From the NCBI RefSeq assembly GCF_002917925.1, contig NZ_PPFE01000004.1, positions 409,375 through 473,374 of the forward strand: a DNA stretch of 64,000 nucleotides, given 5' to 3'. Shown piece after piece: positions 26,710-35,776 of this stretch (position 1 is the first letter of the stretch; each line of letters starts with the position of its first letter). Made by a program: the position numbers and the translations under genes. The notes under the pieces are model-generated. The model made no database searches, was not told the DNA's origin, and was given only the letters and a program-made list of their open reading frames with translations. This stretch comes from Roseovarius confluentis (GTDB lineage Bacteria > Pseudomonadota > Alphaproteobacteria > Rhodobacterales > Rhodobacteraceae).

Positions 26710-26756
26710 AAAAGCCTTGAGAAGGCTTTTGCCAAGACTTTTCTGAAAAGTCTTGG
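26710..26756. repeat. Twin-hairpin element 1
   Basis: Two perfect hairpins in tandem. 26710-26730: arms AAAAGCCTT and AAGGCTTTT, loop GAG. 26732-26756: arms CCAAGACTTTT and AAAAGTCTTGG, loop CTG. One base separates them. A similar pair lies at 61979-62020. It could act as a bidirectional terminator or be a mobile REP-like element. It sits about 200 bases before ileS. Confidence 0.75.
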
Positions 26757-26959
26757 GCGCTGGCGGTGAGCCCGGGTTCTACGGCTTGCTCCTTGGAACG
26801 CGCGCACCTATAACGCCCCCCATCATGACCCGCTTTGCGATCATCATTCGAATTACATGCCCGGCGCTCTGAAACAGACGAGCCGCCGGGAAAAGGCGTA
26901 TGGACCACCGCGCCGCCCCCACCCAGAGATTGAAATGCCAGTGACAAAGGACGTCACAG

Positions 26960-29866
26960 ATGTGTTCTGACACACCCGATTACAAAGACACGCTGAACCT
27001 GCCCCAGACCGATTTCCCGATGCGCGCGGGCCTGCCCAAGCGCGAGCCCGAGTGGCTGGAACGGTGGAACGGACTGAAGGTCTATGACCGCCTGCGCGAG
27101 AAGGCGACAGCCGAGACGCGGCAGCCGTTTACGCTGCATGACGGACCGCCCTATGCCAACGGGCACCTGCATATCGGCCACGCGCTGAATAAGATCCTGA
27201 AGGACATGGTTGTTCGCAGCCAGCAGATGATGGGGCGCGATGCGCGGTACATCCCCGGCTGGGACTGTCATGGCCTGCCGATCGAGTGGAAGATCGAGGA
27301 GCAGTACCGCAAGAAGGGCCAGAACAAGGACGCGGTGGATATCGTCGATTTCCGCGCCGAGTGCCGCAAGTTCGCGGAAGGCTGGATCGACATCCAGCGC
27401 GACGAGTTCAAGCGGCTGGGCGTGACCGGCAAGTGGGAGAAGCCCTATCTGACGATGGATTTCCGCGCAGAGCGGATCATCGCGGAGGAATTCCAGAAGT
27501 TCCTGATGAACGGGACGCTCTATCAGGGTTCCAAGCCTGTGATGTGGTCGCCGGTGGAGAAGACGGCGCTGGCCGAGGCGGAGGTGGAGTACCACGACAA
27601 GGAGAGCTTTACCGTGTGGGTGAAGTTCGAGGTTGCCGAAGGCGACCTGGAAGGTGCGCATGTGGTGATCTGGACCACCACGCCTTGGACCATGCCGTCG
27701 AACAAGGCGGTCGTTTACGGCGAGGACATTGCCTATGGCCTTTACGAGGTCACGGGCACGCCGGACGAGTGCTGGGCCAATGTGGGCGACAGGTTCCTCC
27801 TGGCAGACAAGCTGGCCGGAGATGTGATGGGCCGGGCGCGGCTGAATGACGACCAATGGAGCCGTGTGCGGGACGTGACCGCCGACGAGTTGGCTGGCCT
27901 GAGCCTCAAGCACCCGCTGCATGGCGCGGAAGGGTCGAACGGCGAGTGGGACGATCTGCGGGATTTCCGGGCGGCCGATTTCGTGACCGACGAGGAAGGC
28001 ACCGGGTTCGTGCATTGCGCGCCGTCCCACGGGATGGAGGAATACGAGCTTTATCGTGGCCTCGGGATGCTGGACCAGGTCATCACCTATAACGTGATGG
28101 ACGATGGCGGTTTCCGCGCCGACCTGCCGTTCTTTGGCGGGACCTATATCCTTGATCGCAAGGGCAAGGAGGGCAACGCCAACAAGACGATCATCGACAA
28201 GCTGGTCGAGGTCGGCGGGTTGCTGGCGCGGGGCAAGATCAAGCACAGCTATCCCCATAGCTGGCGCTCGAAAGCGCCGGTGATCTATCGCAACACGCCG
28301 CAGTGGTTCGCCGCGATCGATCGCGAGGTCGGCGACGGGCAGGACGAGAGCGGCACCACGATCCGCCAGCGGGCGCTGACCGAGATCGACAAGGTGCAGT
28401 GGACGCCGAAGACCGGGCGCAACCGTCTGTATTCCATGATGGAATCGCGGCCGGACTGGGTTCTGTCGCGGCAGAGGGCGTGGGGCGTGCCGCTGACCTG
28501 TTTCGTCAAGACGGGGGCGATGCCCACGGATGAGGGCTTTCTGCTGCGGGATGAAAAGGTCAATGCGCGGATCCTTGAGGCGTTCGAGGCCGAAGGCGCG
28601 GATGCGTGGTACAAGGATGGTGCCAAGGAGCGGTTCCTGGGGAACGACTATGACCCGAACGAGTGGGAGAAGGTCGACGACATTCTCGACGTCTGGTTTG
28701 ACAGTGGCTCGACCCATGCGTTCGTTCTGCGCGACCGCGAGGACGGGTCCGAGGACGGGATGGCGGATCTGTACCTGGAAGGCACGGACCAGCACCGGGG
28801 GTGGTTCCATTCCTCGATGCTGCAATCCTGCGGCACCACGGGGCATGCGCCGTACCGGGGCGTGCTGACCCACGGGTTCACGCTGGACGAGAAGGGCAAC
28901 AAGATGTCCAAGTCGCTCGGCAACACGATCGTGCCCGAGGAAGTGGTCAAGCAGTATGGCGCGGATATCCTGCGGCTTTGGGTGGCGCAGACGGATTACA
29001 CCAACGATCAGCGGATCGGGCCGGAGATCCTGAAAGGGACCGCCGACAGCTATCGCCGGCTGCGCAACACGATGCGGTTCCTGCTGGGCGCGCTGAGCCA
29101 TTTCAGCGAGGACGACCGGGTTGAGCCGGAGGATATGCCGGAGCTGGAGCGCTGGGTGCTGCACCGGCTGGCGGAGCTGGATCACCGGGTGCGGACGGGC
29201 TATGCCGCCTATGATTTCCAGGGGGTTTTCCAGGCGCTCTTCAACTTCGCCACGGTGGAGCTCTCCGCGTTCTACTTCGATATCCGCAAGGATGCACTGT
29301 ATTGCGACGGCGACACGCCCCGGCGGCGGGCGGCGCGGACGGTGATGGATATCCTGTTCCATCGCCTGACCACGTGGCTTGCGCCCGTGCTGGTGTTCAC
29401 CATGGAAGAGGTCTGGCTGGAGCGGTTCCCGGGGGACGACAGTTCGGTGCATCTGACGGATATCCCGGAGACGCCGAAGGAATGGCTGAACGAGCCCCTG
29501 GCGGCGAAATGGGCCACGGTGCGGCAGGCGCGGCGCGTGGTGACGGCGGCGCTGGAGGTGCAGCGGACCGACAAGGTGATCGGGGCGAGCCTGGAAGCCG
29601 CGCCGGTGGTGCATGTGCGCGATGCCGAGGCGCTGGAGGTGCTGAAATCGGTCAATTTCGACGATATCTGCATCACGTCCGATATCCGGCTGACCGACGA
29701 TCCCAGCCCGGCGGAGGCGTACCGGCTGCCCGAGGTGGACGGTGTAACCGTGGTCTTCGAGCGTGCGGCGGGCGAGAAGTGCCAGCGGTGCTGGAAGATC
29801 CTGCCGGACGTGGGCACGCACAAGCATCCGGGGACCTGTGCGCGGTGTGATGCGGCGTTGGGGTGA
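26960..29866 (+). CDS. ileS: Isoleucyl-tRNA synthetase
   Basis: 968 aa, class Ia synthetase charging tRNA-Ile. HIGH is at residues 71-74 (GHLHIGHALN), the editing domain carries WTTTPWTMPSNKAV, KMSKS is at 648-652, and the C-terminal zinc-binding cysteines are in CQRCWKILPD and TCARCDAALG. This is the bacterial IleS1 form with its C-terminal zinc knuckle, not the mupirocin-resistant type. A very long open frame on the opposite strand is an antisense by-product of the high GC. The stop is followed at once by a short palindromic repeat and then the DUF3253 gene. Confidence 0.98.
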   Translation: MCSDTPDYKDTLNLPQTDFPMRAGLPKREPEWLERWNGLKVYDRLREKATAETRQPFTLHDGPPYANGHLHIGHALNKILKDMVVRSQQMMGRDARYIPGWDCHGLPIEWKIEEQYRKKGQNKDAVDIVDFRAECRKFAEGWIDIQRDEFKRLGVTGKWEKPYLTMDFRAERIIAEEFQKFLMNGTLYQGSKPVMWSPVEKTALAEAEVEYHDKESFTVWVKFEVAEGDLEGAHVVIWTTTPWTMPSNKAVVYGEDIAYGLYEVTGTPDECWANVGDRFLLADKLAGDVMGRARLNDDQWSRVRDVTADELAGLSLKHPLHGAEGSNGEWDDLRDFRAADFVTDEEGTGFVHCAPSHGMEEYELYRGLGMLDQVITYNVMDDGGFRADLPFFGGTYILDRKGKEGNANKTIIDKLVEVGGLLARGKIKHSYPHSWRSKAPVIYRNTPQWFAAIDREVGDGQDESGTTIRQRALTEIDKVQWTPKTGRNRLYSMMESRPDWVLSRQRAWGVPLTCFVKTGAMPTDEGFLLRDEKVNARILEAFEAEGADAWYKDGAKERFLGNDYDPNEWEKVDDILDVWFDSGSTHAFVLRDREDGSEDGMADLYLEGTDQHRGWFHSSMLQSCGTTGHAPYRGVLTHGFTLDEKGNKMSKSLGNTIVPEEVVKQYGADILRLWVAQTDYTNDQRIGPEILKGTADSYRRLRNTMRFLLGALSHFSEDDRVEPEDMPELERWVLHRLAELDHRVRTGYAAYDFQGVFQALFNFATVELSAFYFDIRKDALYCDGDTPRRRAARTVMDILFHRLTTWLAPVLVFTMEEVWLERFPGDDSSVHLTDIPETPKEWLNEPLAAKWATVRQARRVVTAALEVQRTDKVIGASLEAAPVVHVRDAEALEVLKSVNFDDICITSDIRLTDDPSPAEAYRLPEVDGVTVVFERAAGEKCQRCWKILPDVGTHKHPGTCARCDAALG

Positions 29867-29891
29867 CGGTGGGGTGAAACTCCACCCTACG
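29867..29891. repeat. Dispersed GTGGGGT/CTCCACCCTACG palindrome (copy 1)
   Basis: Arms GGTGGGG and CTCCACC around a GTGAAA-type centre, ending in CTACG. Near-identical sequences occur inside priA (42749-42774) and at the yeeE 3' end (43797-43823). It starts on the base after the ileS stop and ends just before the next start codon. Confidence 0.65.
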
Positions 29892-29893
29892 AC

Positions 29894-30133
29894 ATGACGG
29901 ATGACGAGATTTCCGATGGGCTGATGCGGCTGGCGCGGGCGCGGGGGGCGGGCAGGACCTTTTGCCCGTCCGAGGCGGCGCGGGCGTTGTCCGAAGATTG
30001 GCGGGATTTGATGCCGCGTGTGCGCGAGGTGGCGGCAGGGCTGCCGCTGGTGGCGACACAGAAAGGCGTGGCGGTCGATCCGGTTGCGGCCAAGGGACCG
30101 ATCCGGTTGGGTTTGGCCGAAGGAGAGACGTGA
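29894..30133 (+). CDS. DUF3253 domain protein
   Basis: 79 aa. The sequence MTDDEISDGLMRLARARGAG then TFCPSEAARALSEDWRDLMP and RVREVAAG fits the DUF3253 family, a small winged-helix-like fold of unknown role that is common in alphaproteobacteria. It lies 27 bases after ileS, with the palindromic repeat between, and its stop overlaps the benE start (TGATG). It may share the benE transcript. Confidence 0.82.
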   Translation: MTDDEISDGLMRLARARGAGRTFCPSEAARALSEDWRDLMPRVREVAAGLPLVATQKGVAVDPVAAKGPIRLGLAEGET

Positions 30134-31305
30134 TGCCGCCCATGCAGACAATTTCGACCGGGTTCGTGGTGGCCATGGTCGGGTTTTTCAGTTCCTTTCC
30201 CATCGTGTTGCAAGGGCTGGCCGCCGTGGGGGCGAGCGACGCGCAGGCCGCGTCGGGCCTGATGGCGGCGGCGCTGGCGATGGGGCTGGCGGGGATCGTG
30301 CTGAGCCTGTGGACGAAGATGCCCGCCTCGGTCGCGTGGTCGACGCCGGGGGCGGCGCTGTTGGCGGTGACAGCGCCCGTGGAGGCCGGCTTCGCCGGTG
30401 CGGTGGCCGGGTTCCTGGTGGCGGGGGCCTTGACGGTGATTTCGGGCCTTTGGCGACCCCTTGGACGGCTGGCGGCGGCGATACCGGCACCGCTGGCGCA
30501 GGCGATGCTGGGCGGGGTGCTTTTGCCGCTGGTGATCAGGCCGGTTCTGGCGGTGGCCGAGACGCCGGTGGTGATTGGCCCGATCCTGGCGGCGTGGTTC
30601 GTGCTGGGCCGGATCAACAAGCTGTTGGCGGTGCCGGGGGCGGTCGTGGCGGCGGGGATCACGGTGCTGGCCTATGGCGATCTTGGCGCATTCGACGCCG
30701 GGGGCTGGGTGACGGCTCCGGTCTTCGTGATGCCGGAGTTCTCGCTGGCCACCGTGGTGGGGATCGGCCTGCCGCTTTACGTGGTGACGATGGCGACGCA
30801 GAACGTGCCGGGGCTGGCAGTGATGCGGGCGCATGGGTATGCGCCGGAGCCGGGGCCGCTGTTGAGTGTGGTCGGCGGCTTCAGCGTGCTGTCGGCCCCG
30901 GGCGGCGCGCCGCAGACCTGCCTCGCGGCGATCACGGCGGCGATGTGCGCGGACGAGGACAGCCACCCGGATGCCGGGATGCGCTATTGGTCGGCGGTGA
31001 TGGCGGGGATCTTTTACTGCGTGCTCGGGGTGTTTGCCGGGGTCATCACGGCGTTTGCGGGGCTGGCGCCGCCAATGGTGATGGCCAGCGTGGCCGGTGT
31101 GGCGCTGTTGAGCGTGTTTGCCAATTCGACGGCTGCCGCGCTGGGCGATGCGGACTATCGCGAGGCGGCGGTGATCACCTTTGTCGTCACGGCCTCGGGC
31201 GTGACGGTGTTCGGGCTGGGGGGCGCCGTCTGGGGGCTTTTGGCCGGGGGGTTGGTGCAGGTGGTCAGGCACGCGAGCAATGGCAATCGCGGAGTGTCAA
31301 AGTAG
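30133..31305 (+). CDS. benE: BenE family benzoate/H+ symporter
   Basis: 390 aa from the ATG at 30133; the longer frame overlaps DUF3253. It is strongly hydrophobic with about 11-12 membrane helices. Family marks include FFSSFPIVLQGLAAVGASDA, SVAWSTPGAALLAV, AIPAPLAQAMLGGVLLPLVI and the central VVTMATQNVPGLAVMRAHGY, then GGAPQTCLAAITAAMCADED. BenE carriers import benzoate or related aromatic acids with protons. No aromatic degradation gene is nearby, so the substrate may be different. Confidence 0.9.
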   Translation: MPPMQTISTGFVVAMVGFFSSFPIVLQGLAAVGASDAQAASGLMAAALAMGLAGIVLSLWTKMPASVAWSTPGAALLAVTAPVEAGFAGAVAGFLVAGALTVISGLWRPLGRLAAAIPAPLAQAMLGGVLLPLVIRPVLAVAETPVVIGPILAAWFVLGRINKLLAVPGAVVAAGITVLAYGDLGAFDAGGWVTAPVFVMPEFSLATVVGIGLPLYVVTMATQNVPGLAVMRAHGYAPEPGPLLSVVGGFSVLSAPGGAPQTCLAAITAAMCADEDSHPDAGMRYWSAVMAGIFYCVLGVFAGVITAFAGLAPPMVMASVAGVALLSVFANSTAAALGDADYREAAVITFVVTASGVTVFGLGGAVWGLLAGGLVQVVRHASNGNRGVSK

Positions 31306-31398
31306 CCTGATGCAGGCACGATCAAACCTGACGTCAGAAAACAAGACGTTCCGGATTGAGAACCGCCGATAGGAGTTTTTCGCAACCAGTATCTTTTT

Positions 31399-32481
31399 AT
31401 GGCTGTGTTCAAGTCTGTCCGCTGGATTCTTGCGCGTCGGCATGCCACTCGATATCGCGCCCGAAACGCTCGGATATCAAACGAAAAAGGAAACCACCAA
31501 TTGTTTAGCTGGGATGAAGTCGCCAAGAACTTCAGGTTGCCTCATGCAATATGGAACAAGAGCAAGCAGGACGAGAACCCTGCCTTCGCATGCAACCGCA
31601 TTTTCGACGGCGAAGCGAAGATTACCGTGCGCCCGAAATTCACCGTGCCGTCGGACACCAGCTTTTTCACAATCGGATCCTGTTTTGCGCGCAATATCGA
31701 GATGGCGCTGATCGATCGTGGGTTGCAGGTCAACAATGCGCTCTACAATTCCAAGGATTTTGCGCAGCGTGAAAACAAATATGGAGATGCCGCGTTACTT
31801 CACCGCTTCAACGTGCCGTCAATGAAGCTGGAGATCGACAACTACTCGGGTGGGGATGAAAGGCTTGGTGAGCATCTGATTTTTCCTCTGCCGGAGGAAG
31901 GCATGTTCTGGGACAGCAACTATGCCAACAACCAGATGCCGCGGCCTTTTGAAAAAATCGTCGAGGATCGGGCGCATCTGCGGCATTTGATGCGTGAATC
32001 TTTGTCGCAAGCGGGTTGCATGATCATCACCCTTGGCCTCTCAGAAGCCTTGTTTGACAACGAGACATCGCTTCCGCTGAACAGCGCTCCACCTGCGCGG
32101 TACGCCCGGAAGTCAAACAGGTTCTCGGGCGTCTGGGTGTCCATGGAAGAAGCGCTTGAAGGGCTGGAGGCCATCCGTACCAAAGCAAAGGCGACTGCCG
32201 GGGATCAGCTCAAGATTATTGTCACTGTCTCACCCGTGGGGCTGCAACGCAGCTTTACCGGACAGGATGTCGTCGTGGCGAACACGTTGTCGAAGGCGCA
32301 GCTTCGAGTGGCGGCGTCGAAGTTTTCAGACGCACACGACGATGTCGACTATTTCCCTTCCTACGAGTTCGTGACGCTGTCCCATCCCAAAACCGCCTGG
32401 CAAAACGACAGGCGCCATGTGAAGCTGGCGCTGGTAGAGAAGATCACAAGCCTGTTTTGCGAAACTTACATTGATAAGTAG
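31399..32481 (+). CDS. GSCFA domain protein
   Basis: 360 aa. The family signature TIGSCFARNIEMALIDRG is at about residues 88-105, with DAALLHRFNVPSM and the second conserved block MIITLGLSEALFDN followed by a histidine-rich C terminus (DRRHVKLALVEKI). GSCFA proteins resemble GDSL/SGNH esterases, with Ser in GSCFA as likely nucleophile, and are thought to act on glycans. The codon use is visibly less GC-biased than in neighbours (many A/T third positions), which suggests recent acquisition. No partner gene adjoins it. Confidence 0.85.
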   Translation: MAVFKSVRWILARRHATRYRARNARISNEKGNHQLFSWDEVAKNFRLPHAIWNKSKQDENPAFACNRIFDGEAKITVRPKFTVPSDTSFFTIGSCFARNIEMALIDRGLQVNNALYNSKDFAQRENKYGDAALLHRFNVPSMKLEIDNYSGGDERLGEHLIFPLPEEGMFWDSNYANNQMPRPFEKIVEDRAHLRHLMRESLSQAGCMIITLGLSEALFDNETSLPLNSAPPARYARKSNRFSGVWVSMEEALEGLEAIRTKAKATAGDQLKIIVTVSPVGLQRSFTGQDVVVANTLSKAQLRVAASKFSDAHDDVDYFPSYEFVTLSHPKTAWQNDRRHVKLALVEKITSLFCETYIDK

Positions 32482-32671
32482 GCCAGCCCGCCTTTTGGAA
32501 TGGTGCAAAGAGTTCAGTATTGCCGGTCCTGCGCATACAGGATCGGGCCGATCTCGCGAAACAAGCGGTGCACCTTCTCGGGGAAGTCCGGGTGCACAAG
32601 CACGATTCAAGATAGGTAGCCGCGGCACTTGCCGCGGAAGTCCATTCCCGCCGTCGCGGCGTCGGCCTCGC

Positions 32672-33499
32672 CTAGTCCTTCCAGGTCGGGTGGAAGCGGT
32701 TGCCGGGGGACAGGGTAAAGATCTCGCACCCGTCGGCAGTTACGCCGATGGAATGCTCGAACTGGGCCGAGAGTGAGCGGTCGCGGGTGACGGCGGTCCA
32801 GTCGTCGGACAGTACTTTGGTTTCGGGGCGGCCGAGGTTCACCATCGGCTCGATCGTGAAGAACATGCCTTCCTCGAGCGTGGGACCTGTCCCGGCGCGA
32901 CCATAGTGCAGGACGTTGGGGGGCGCGTGGAACACCCGGCCCAGGCCGTGGCCGCAGAAGTCGCGCACCACGCTCATGCGTTGGCCTTCGACGAAGTTCT
33001 GGATGGCGTGGCCGATATCGCCGAAGGTGTTGCCGGGCTTCACCGCCTCGATCCCCTTCAACAGGCTGTCATGGGTGATCTGGATCAGGCGTTCGATCTT
33101 GCGGTTGCGTTTTCCCGCGACATACATCCGCGAGGTATCGCCGTACCAGCCGTCGACGATGACGGTGACGTCGATGTTCAGGATATCGCCATCCTTCAGC
33201 TTCTTGTCGCCGGGGATGCCGTGGCAGACCACGTGGTTGACGCTGATGCAACTGGCGTGCTGATACCCCTTGTAGCCGATGGTGGCGGATTTCGCGCCGG
33301 CCTCGGTCACCTTGTCCTCGATGAACTTGTCCAGAACGGCGGTGGTCTGGCCCACTTCGACAAGGTCGGCGACCTGGTCCAATATCTCGGCGGCCAGCGC
33401 ACCGGCCTTGTGCATGCCAGCGAAATCCGCCCTCTCGTGGATGCGGATGCCGTCGCGGGTCAGTCTGCCTCGGTGTTGTTCGTTCACGTCTGGGTCCAT
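32672..33499 (-). CDS. map: Methionine aminopeptidase, type I
   Basis: 275 aa. Removes the initiator Met from nascent proteins. The metal ligands are visible: the Asp pair in ILNIDVTVIVDGWYGDTSRM, the His in DFCGHGLGRVFHAPP, the Glu in GMFFTIEPMVN and the last Glu in SAQFEHSIGVT. The substrate-binding His is in SCISVNHVVCHGIPG. Full length without extra domains. It is the downstream partner of sfsA on the minus strand with about 60 bases between them. Confidence 0.97.
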   Translation of the reverse strand: MDPDVNEQHRGRLTRDGIRIHERADFAGMHKAGALAAEILDQVADLVEVGQTTAVLDKFIEDKVTEAGAKSATIGYKGYQHASCISVNHVVCHGIPGDKKLKDGDILNIDVTVIVDGWYGDTSRMYVAGKRNRKIERLIQITHDSLLKGIEAVKPGNTFGDIGHAIQNFVEGQRMSVVRDFCGHGLGRVFHAPPNVLHYGRAGTGPTLEEGMFFTIEPMVNLGRPETKVLSDDWTAVTRDRSLSAQFEHSIGVTADGCEIFTLSPGNRFHPTWKD

Positions 33500-33559
33500 G
33501 CGAGTCGATTCTTTGAGGTGTATGTAGGCTGAATTCGGCCCGAGAACCAGAGGGGCAGG

Positions 33560-34261
33560 TCATCGCAGGGGCAATGTGCGCCGAATTTCGACCTCTTCGG
33601 GCGTGATTGCACAATCATAGGCCAGAACCTCGACCCCGGCGAGGCGGGCCATGACCAGCGCCTCGGCATAGGTGGGGTCTATGTCGGCGGCCACGGTCAG
33701 GCGCGTGCAGTCGGTGCGCTGGACGAGGTAGAAGAGCATGGCGCGGTGGCCTGCGCGGGCCATTTCCGCCAGTTCGTGCAGGTGCTTGGCGCCGCGGGCG
33801 GTGACGCTGTCGGGAAACTCGGCAAGCCCCTGTTCGCGCGACAGGGTGACGGATTTGACCTCGACATAGGCGTCGGGCAGGTCCGCGCCGCGCAAAAGGA
33901 AGTCGATCCGGCTGTTTTCCCCGTATTTCTGCTCGGGCAGGACGGTGTCGTAGGCCGCCAGTTCGGGGATGTCGCCGGCCATCAACGCGGCCTTGAGGGC
34001 CTTGTTCGGCAGGCTGGTGTCGACGCCGGTGAAATGCCCGTGCCCATGATCGACCAGCCGCCAGCCGTAATTCAGCTTCTTCTTCGGGTCGTCGTTGGGT
34101 TCGACCCAGATGCGCATTCCTTCGTCCGCCAGTCCCATCATCGAGCCGGGATTGGCGCAATGGGCCGTGACCTCGCGCCCGTCCGCCAGCCGGATATCGG
34201 CGAGGAAGCGTTTGTAGCGGCGGATCAGCGTGGCCGGTTCAAGAGGGGTTTGAAAGCGCAT
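33560..34261 (-). CDS. sfsA: SfsA family DNA/RNA nuclease
   Basis: 233 aa. The conserved blocks are RRYKRFLADIRLADGREVTAHCANPGS (split here over 20 residues) with CANPGSMMG, RIDFLL, AYVEVKSVTL and MARAGHRAMLFYLVQRTDC. The Asp/Glu-Lys nuclease-like site is in IDFLL...EVKSVT. SfsA was first described as a stimulator of maltose gene expression in E. coli and has nuclease-fold features; its physiological task is unclear. sfsA followed by map is a usual pair in alphaproteobacteria. Confidence 0.95.
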   Translation of the reverse strand: MRFQTPLEPATLIRRYKRFLADIRLADGREVTAHCANPGSMMGLADEGMRIWVEPNDDPKKKLNYGWRLVDHGHGHFTGVDTSLPNKALKAALMAGDIPELAAYDTVLPEQKYGENSRIDFLLRGADLPDAYVEVKSVTLSREQGLAEFPDSVTARGAKHLHELAEMARAGHRAMLFYLVQRTDCTRLTVAADIDPTYAEALVMARLAGVEVLAYDCAITPEEVEIRRTLPLR

Positions 34262-34307
34262 CGGCCATGCCTATACCGGAGCAAGACCTGCCGCAAGGAG
34301 AGCCGCC

Positions 34308-35030
34308 ATGCCCAACCCAACCGCCGCGATGCTGGTGATCGGTGACGAGATCCTGTCGGGCCGCACGCGCGATGCCAACATGCATCACCTCGCGGGCCGT
34401 CTGACCGAGCATGGGATCGACCTGTTGGAGGTGCGCGTGGTGGCGGATGACCCGGGCGCCATCCAGGCGGCGGTCAAGGCGTTGGCGGGGGCGTATGACC
34501 ACCTGTTCACCTCGGGCGGGATCGGGCCCACCCATGACGACATCACCGCCGAGAACGTGGCGGCGGCCTTTGGCCTGCCCATCGGGGTGCGTGACGATGC
34601 GCGGGCCATCCTGGAGACGCATTACGAGAAGCAGGGGCTGGAGATCAACGAGGCGCGGCTGCGCATGGCGCGGGTGCCGGAGGGTGCCACGCTGATCGAC
34701 AACCCGGTGAGCGGGGCGCCGGGATTCACCCTCGAGAACGTGCATGTGATGGCAGGCGTGCCCAAGATCTTCGAGGCGATGGTCGAGGGGCTGTTGCCGA
34801 CGCTGACGGGCGGGCAGCCGGTGGTGTCGCAGACCTTGCGCGTCGAACGCGGCGAAGGCGACATCGCGGGGCCGCTGGGCGCATTGGCGGAGCGGTATGA
34901 CGCACTGTCCTTCGGGTCGTACCCGTTTATCGTGAACGGCAGGTTCGGGGTGAACGTGGTGATCCGGGGACAGGACGAGGCGGAGGTGACACGCGCGATG
35001 CAAGAGTTGGAAAAGGCGTTTCCGGCATGA
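34308..35030 (+). CDS. Molybdopterin-binding protein, CinA N-terminal type
   Basis: 240 aa. The MoCF-biosynthesis fold is clear from AMLVIGDEILSGRTRDANMH, then HLFTSGGIGPTHDDITAENV and NPVSGAPGFTLENVHVMAGVP. It lacks the C-terminal deamidase domain of full CinA, so it is the stand-alone COG1058 form. In CinA this domain hydrolyses ADP-ribose or FAD-like pyrophosphates. Its 3' end overlaps the GNAT gene by four bases and heads a plus-strand run of three coupled genes. Confidence 0.9.
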   Translation: MPNPTAAMLVIGDEILSGRTRDANMHHLAGRLTEHGIDLLEVRVVADDPGAIQAAVKALAGAYDHLFTSGGIGPTHDDITAENVAAAFGLPIGVRDDARAILETHYEKQGLEINEARLRMARVPEGATLIDNPVSGAPGFTLENVHVMAGVPKIFEAMVEGLLPTLTGGQPVVSQTLRVERGEGDIAGPLGALAERYDALSFGSYPFIVNGRFGVNVVIRGQDEAEVTRAMQELEKAFPA

Positions 35031-35776
35031 GCGGGCTGCCCGATGCCAGGACGCTGTATGCCGTGACGGAGGCCACCTGGCCCGCCGCCGAGATGTTTGA
35101 CGCGGGGCCGTGGACCCTGCGCGAGGGCAGGGGCGGCGGCAAACGTGTCTCGGCATCGACGTTGCGCGAGCCGGGCACGCCAGTGACGCGCGACGCGCTG
35201 CCCGAGGCCGAGGCGAAGATGCGCGAGATGGGGCAGGACCTGCTGTTCATGATCCGGCATGGCGACGAGTCGCTGGATGCGATGCTGCGGGCCGCCGGGT
35301 ACGACGTGATCGACCCGGTGAACATGTATGTCTGCCCGGTCGCCACGCTGACCGCCGAGGACCCGCCGCCGGTGACGACCTTTGACCTGTGGGAGCCGAT
35401 GGCGATCCAGAAGGATATCTGGAAGGAAGGCGGCATCGGGCCGGCGCGGGTTGACGTGATGCGCCGGGTGGAGGGGCCCAAGACCTCGCTTTTCGGGCGG
35501 ACCGAGAACCGGCCCGCCGCCACCGGGTTTGTCGCGATCTCGGACGGGGTGGCGATGATCCACGCGCTGGAAGTGCGCAAGGGCGAGCGGCGTGGCGGGC
35601 TGGGGCGGCACCTGACGCATCATGCGGCGCATTGGGCCGCCGGGCAGGGGGCCACGCATGTGAGCGTGCTGTGCACCATCGCCAACGATGCGGCCAACGC
35701 GCTCTACTCTTCCCTAGGGATGACGCTTGTGGGACAGTACCATTACCGTATCAAGAAGGATGCCCGCACCACATGA
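35027..35776 (+). CDS. GNAT family N-acetyltransferase
   Basis: 249 aa, overlapping the upstream gene (ATGA). The C-terminal half has the acetyl-CoA segment MIHALEVRKGERRGGLGRHL and AANALYSSLGMTLVGQYHYR. The N-terminal half (LREGRGGGKRVSASTL, MGQDLLFMIRHGDESLDAML) looks like a degenerate second GNAT lobe. Substrate unknown. Its stop overlaps the next start, so expression is coupled with the AhpD-like enzyme. Confidence 0.85.
   Translation: MSGLPDARTLYAVTEATWPAAEMFDAGPWTLREGRGGGKRVSASTLREPGTPVTRDALPEAEAKMREMGQDLLFMIRHGDESLDAMLRAAGYDVIDPVNMYVCPVATLTAEDPPPVTTFDLWEPMAIQKDIWKEGGIGPARVDVMRRVEGPKTSLFGRTENRPAATGFVAISDGVAMIHALEVRKGERRGGLGRHLTHHAAHWAAGQGATHVSVLCTIANDAANALYSSLGMTLVGQYHYRIKKDARTT

Noticed and set aside
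26710..26756. Idea that the hairpins form a T-box or riboswitch for ileS
   Set aside because: No specifier loop or T-box sequence is present, T-box control of ileS is not expected in alphaproteobacteria, and a similar twin hairpin lies far from any synthetase.
26954..30151. Open frame of over 1,000 codons on the minus strand opposite ileS
   Set aside because: It is exactly antisense to a clear IleS with HIGH and KMSKS motifs. The translation is His/Arg/Pro-rich and typical of high-GC antisense frames.
29887..31272. 461-codon minus-strand frame opposite benE
   Set aside because: Low-complexity His/Arg/Gln-rich antisense of a convincing membrane transporter.
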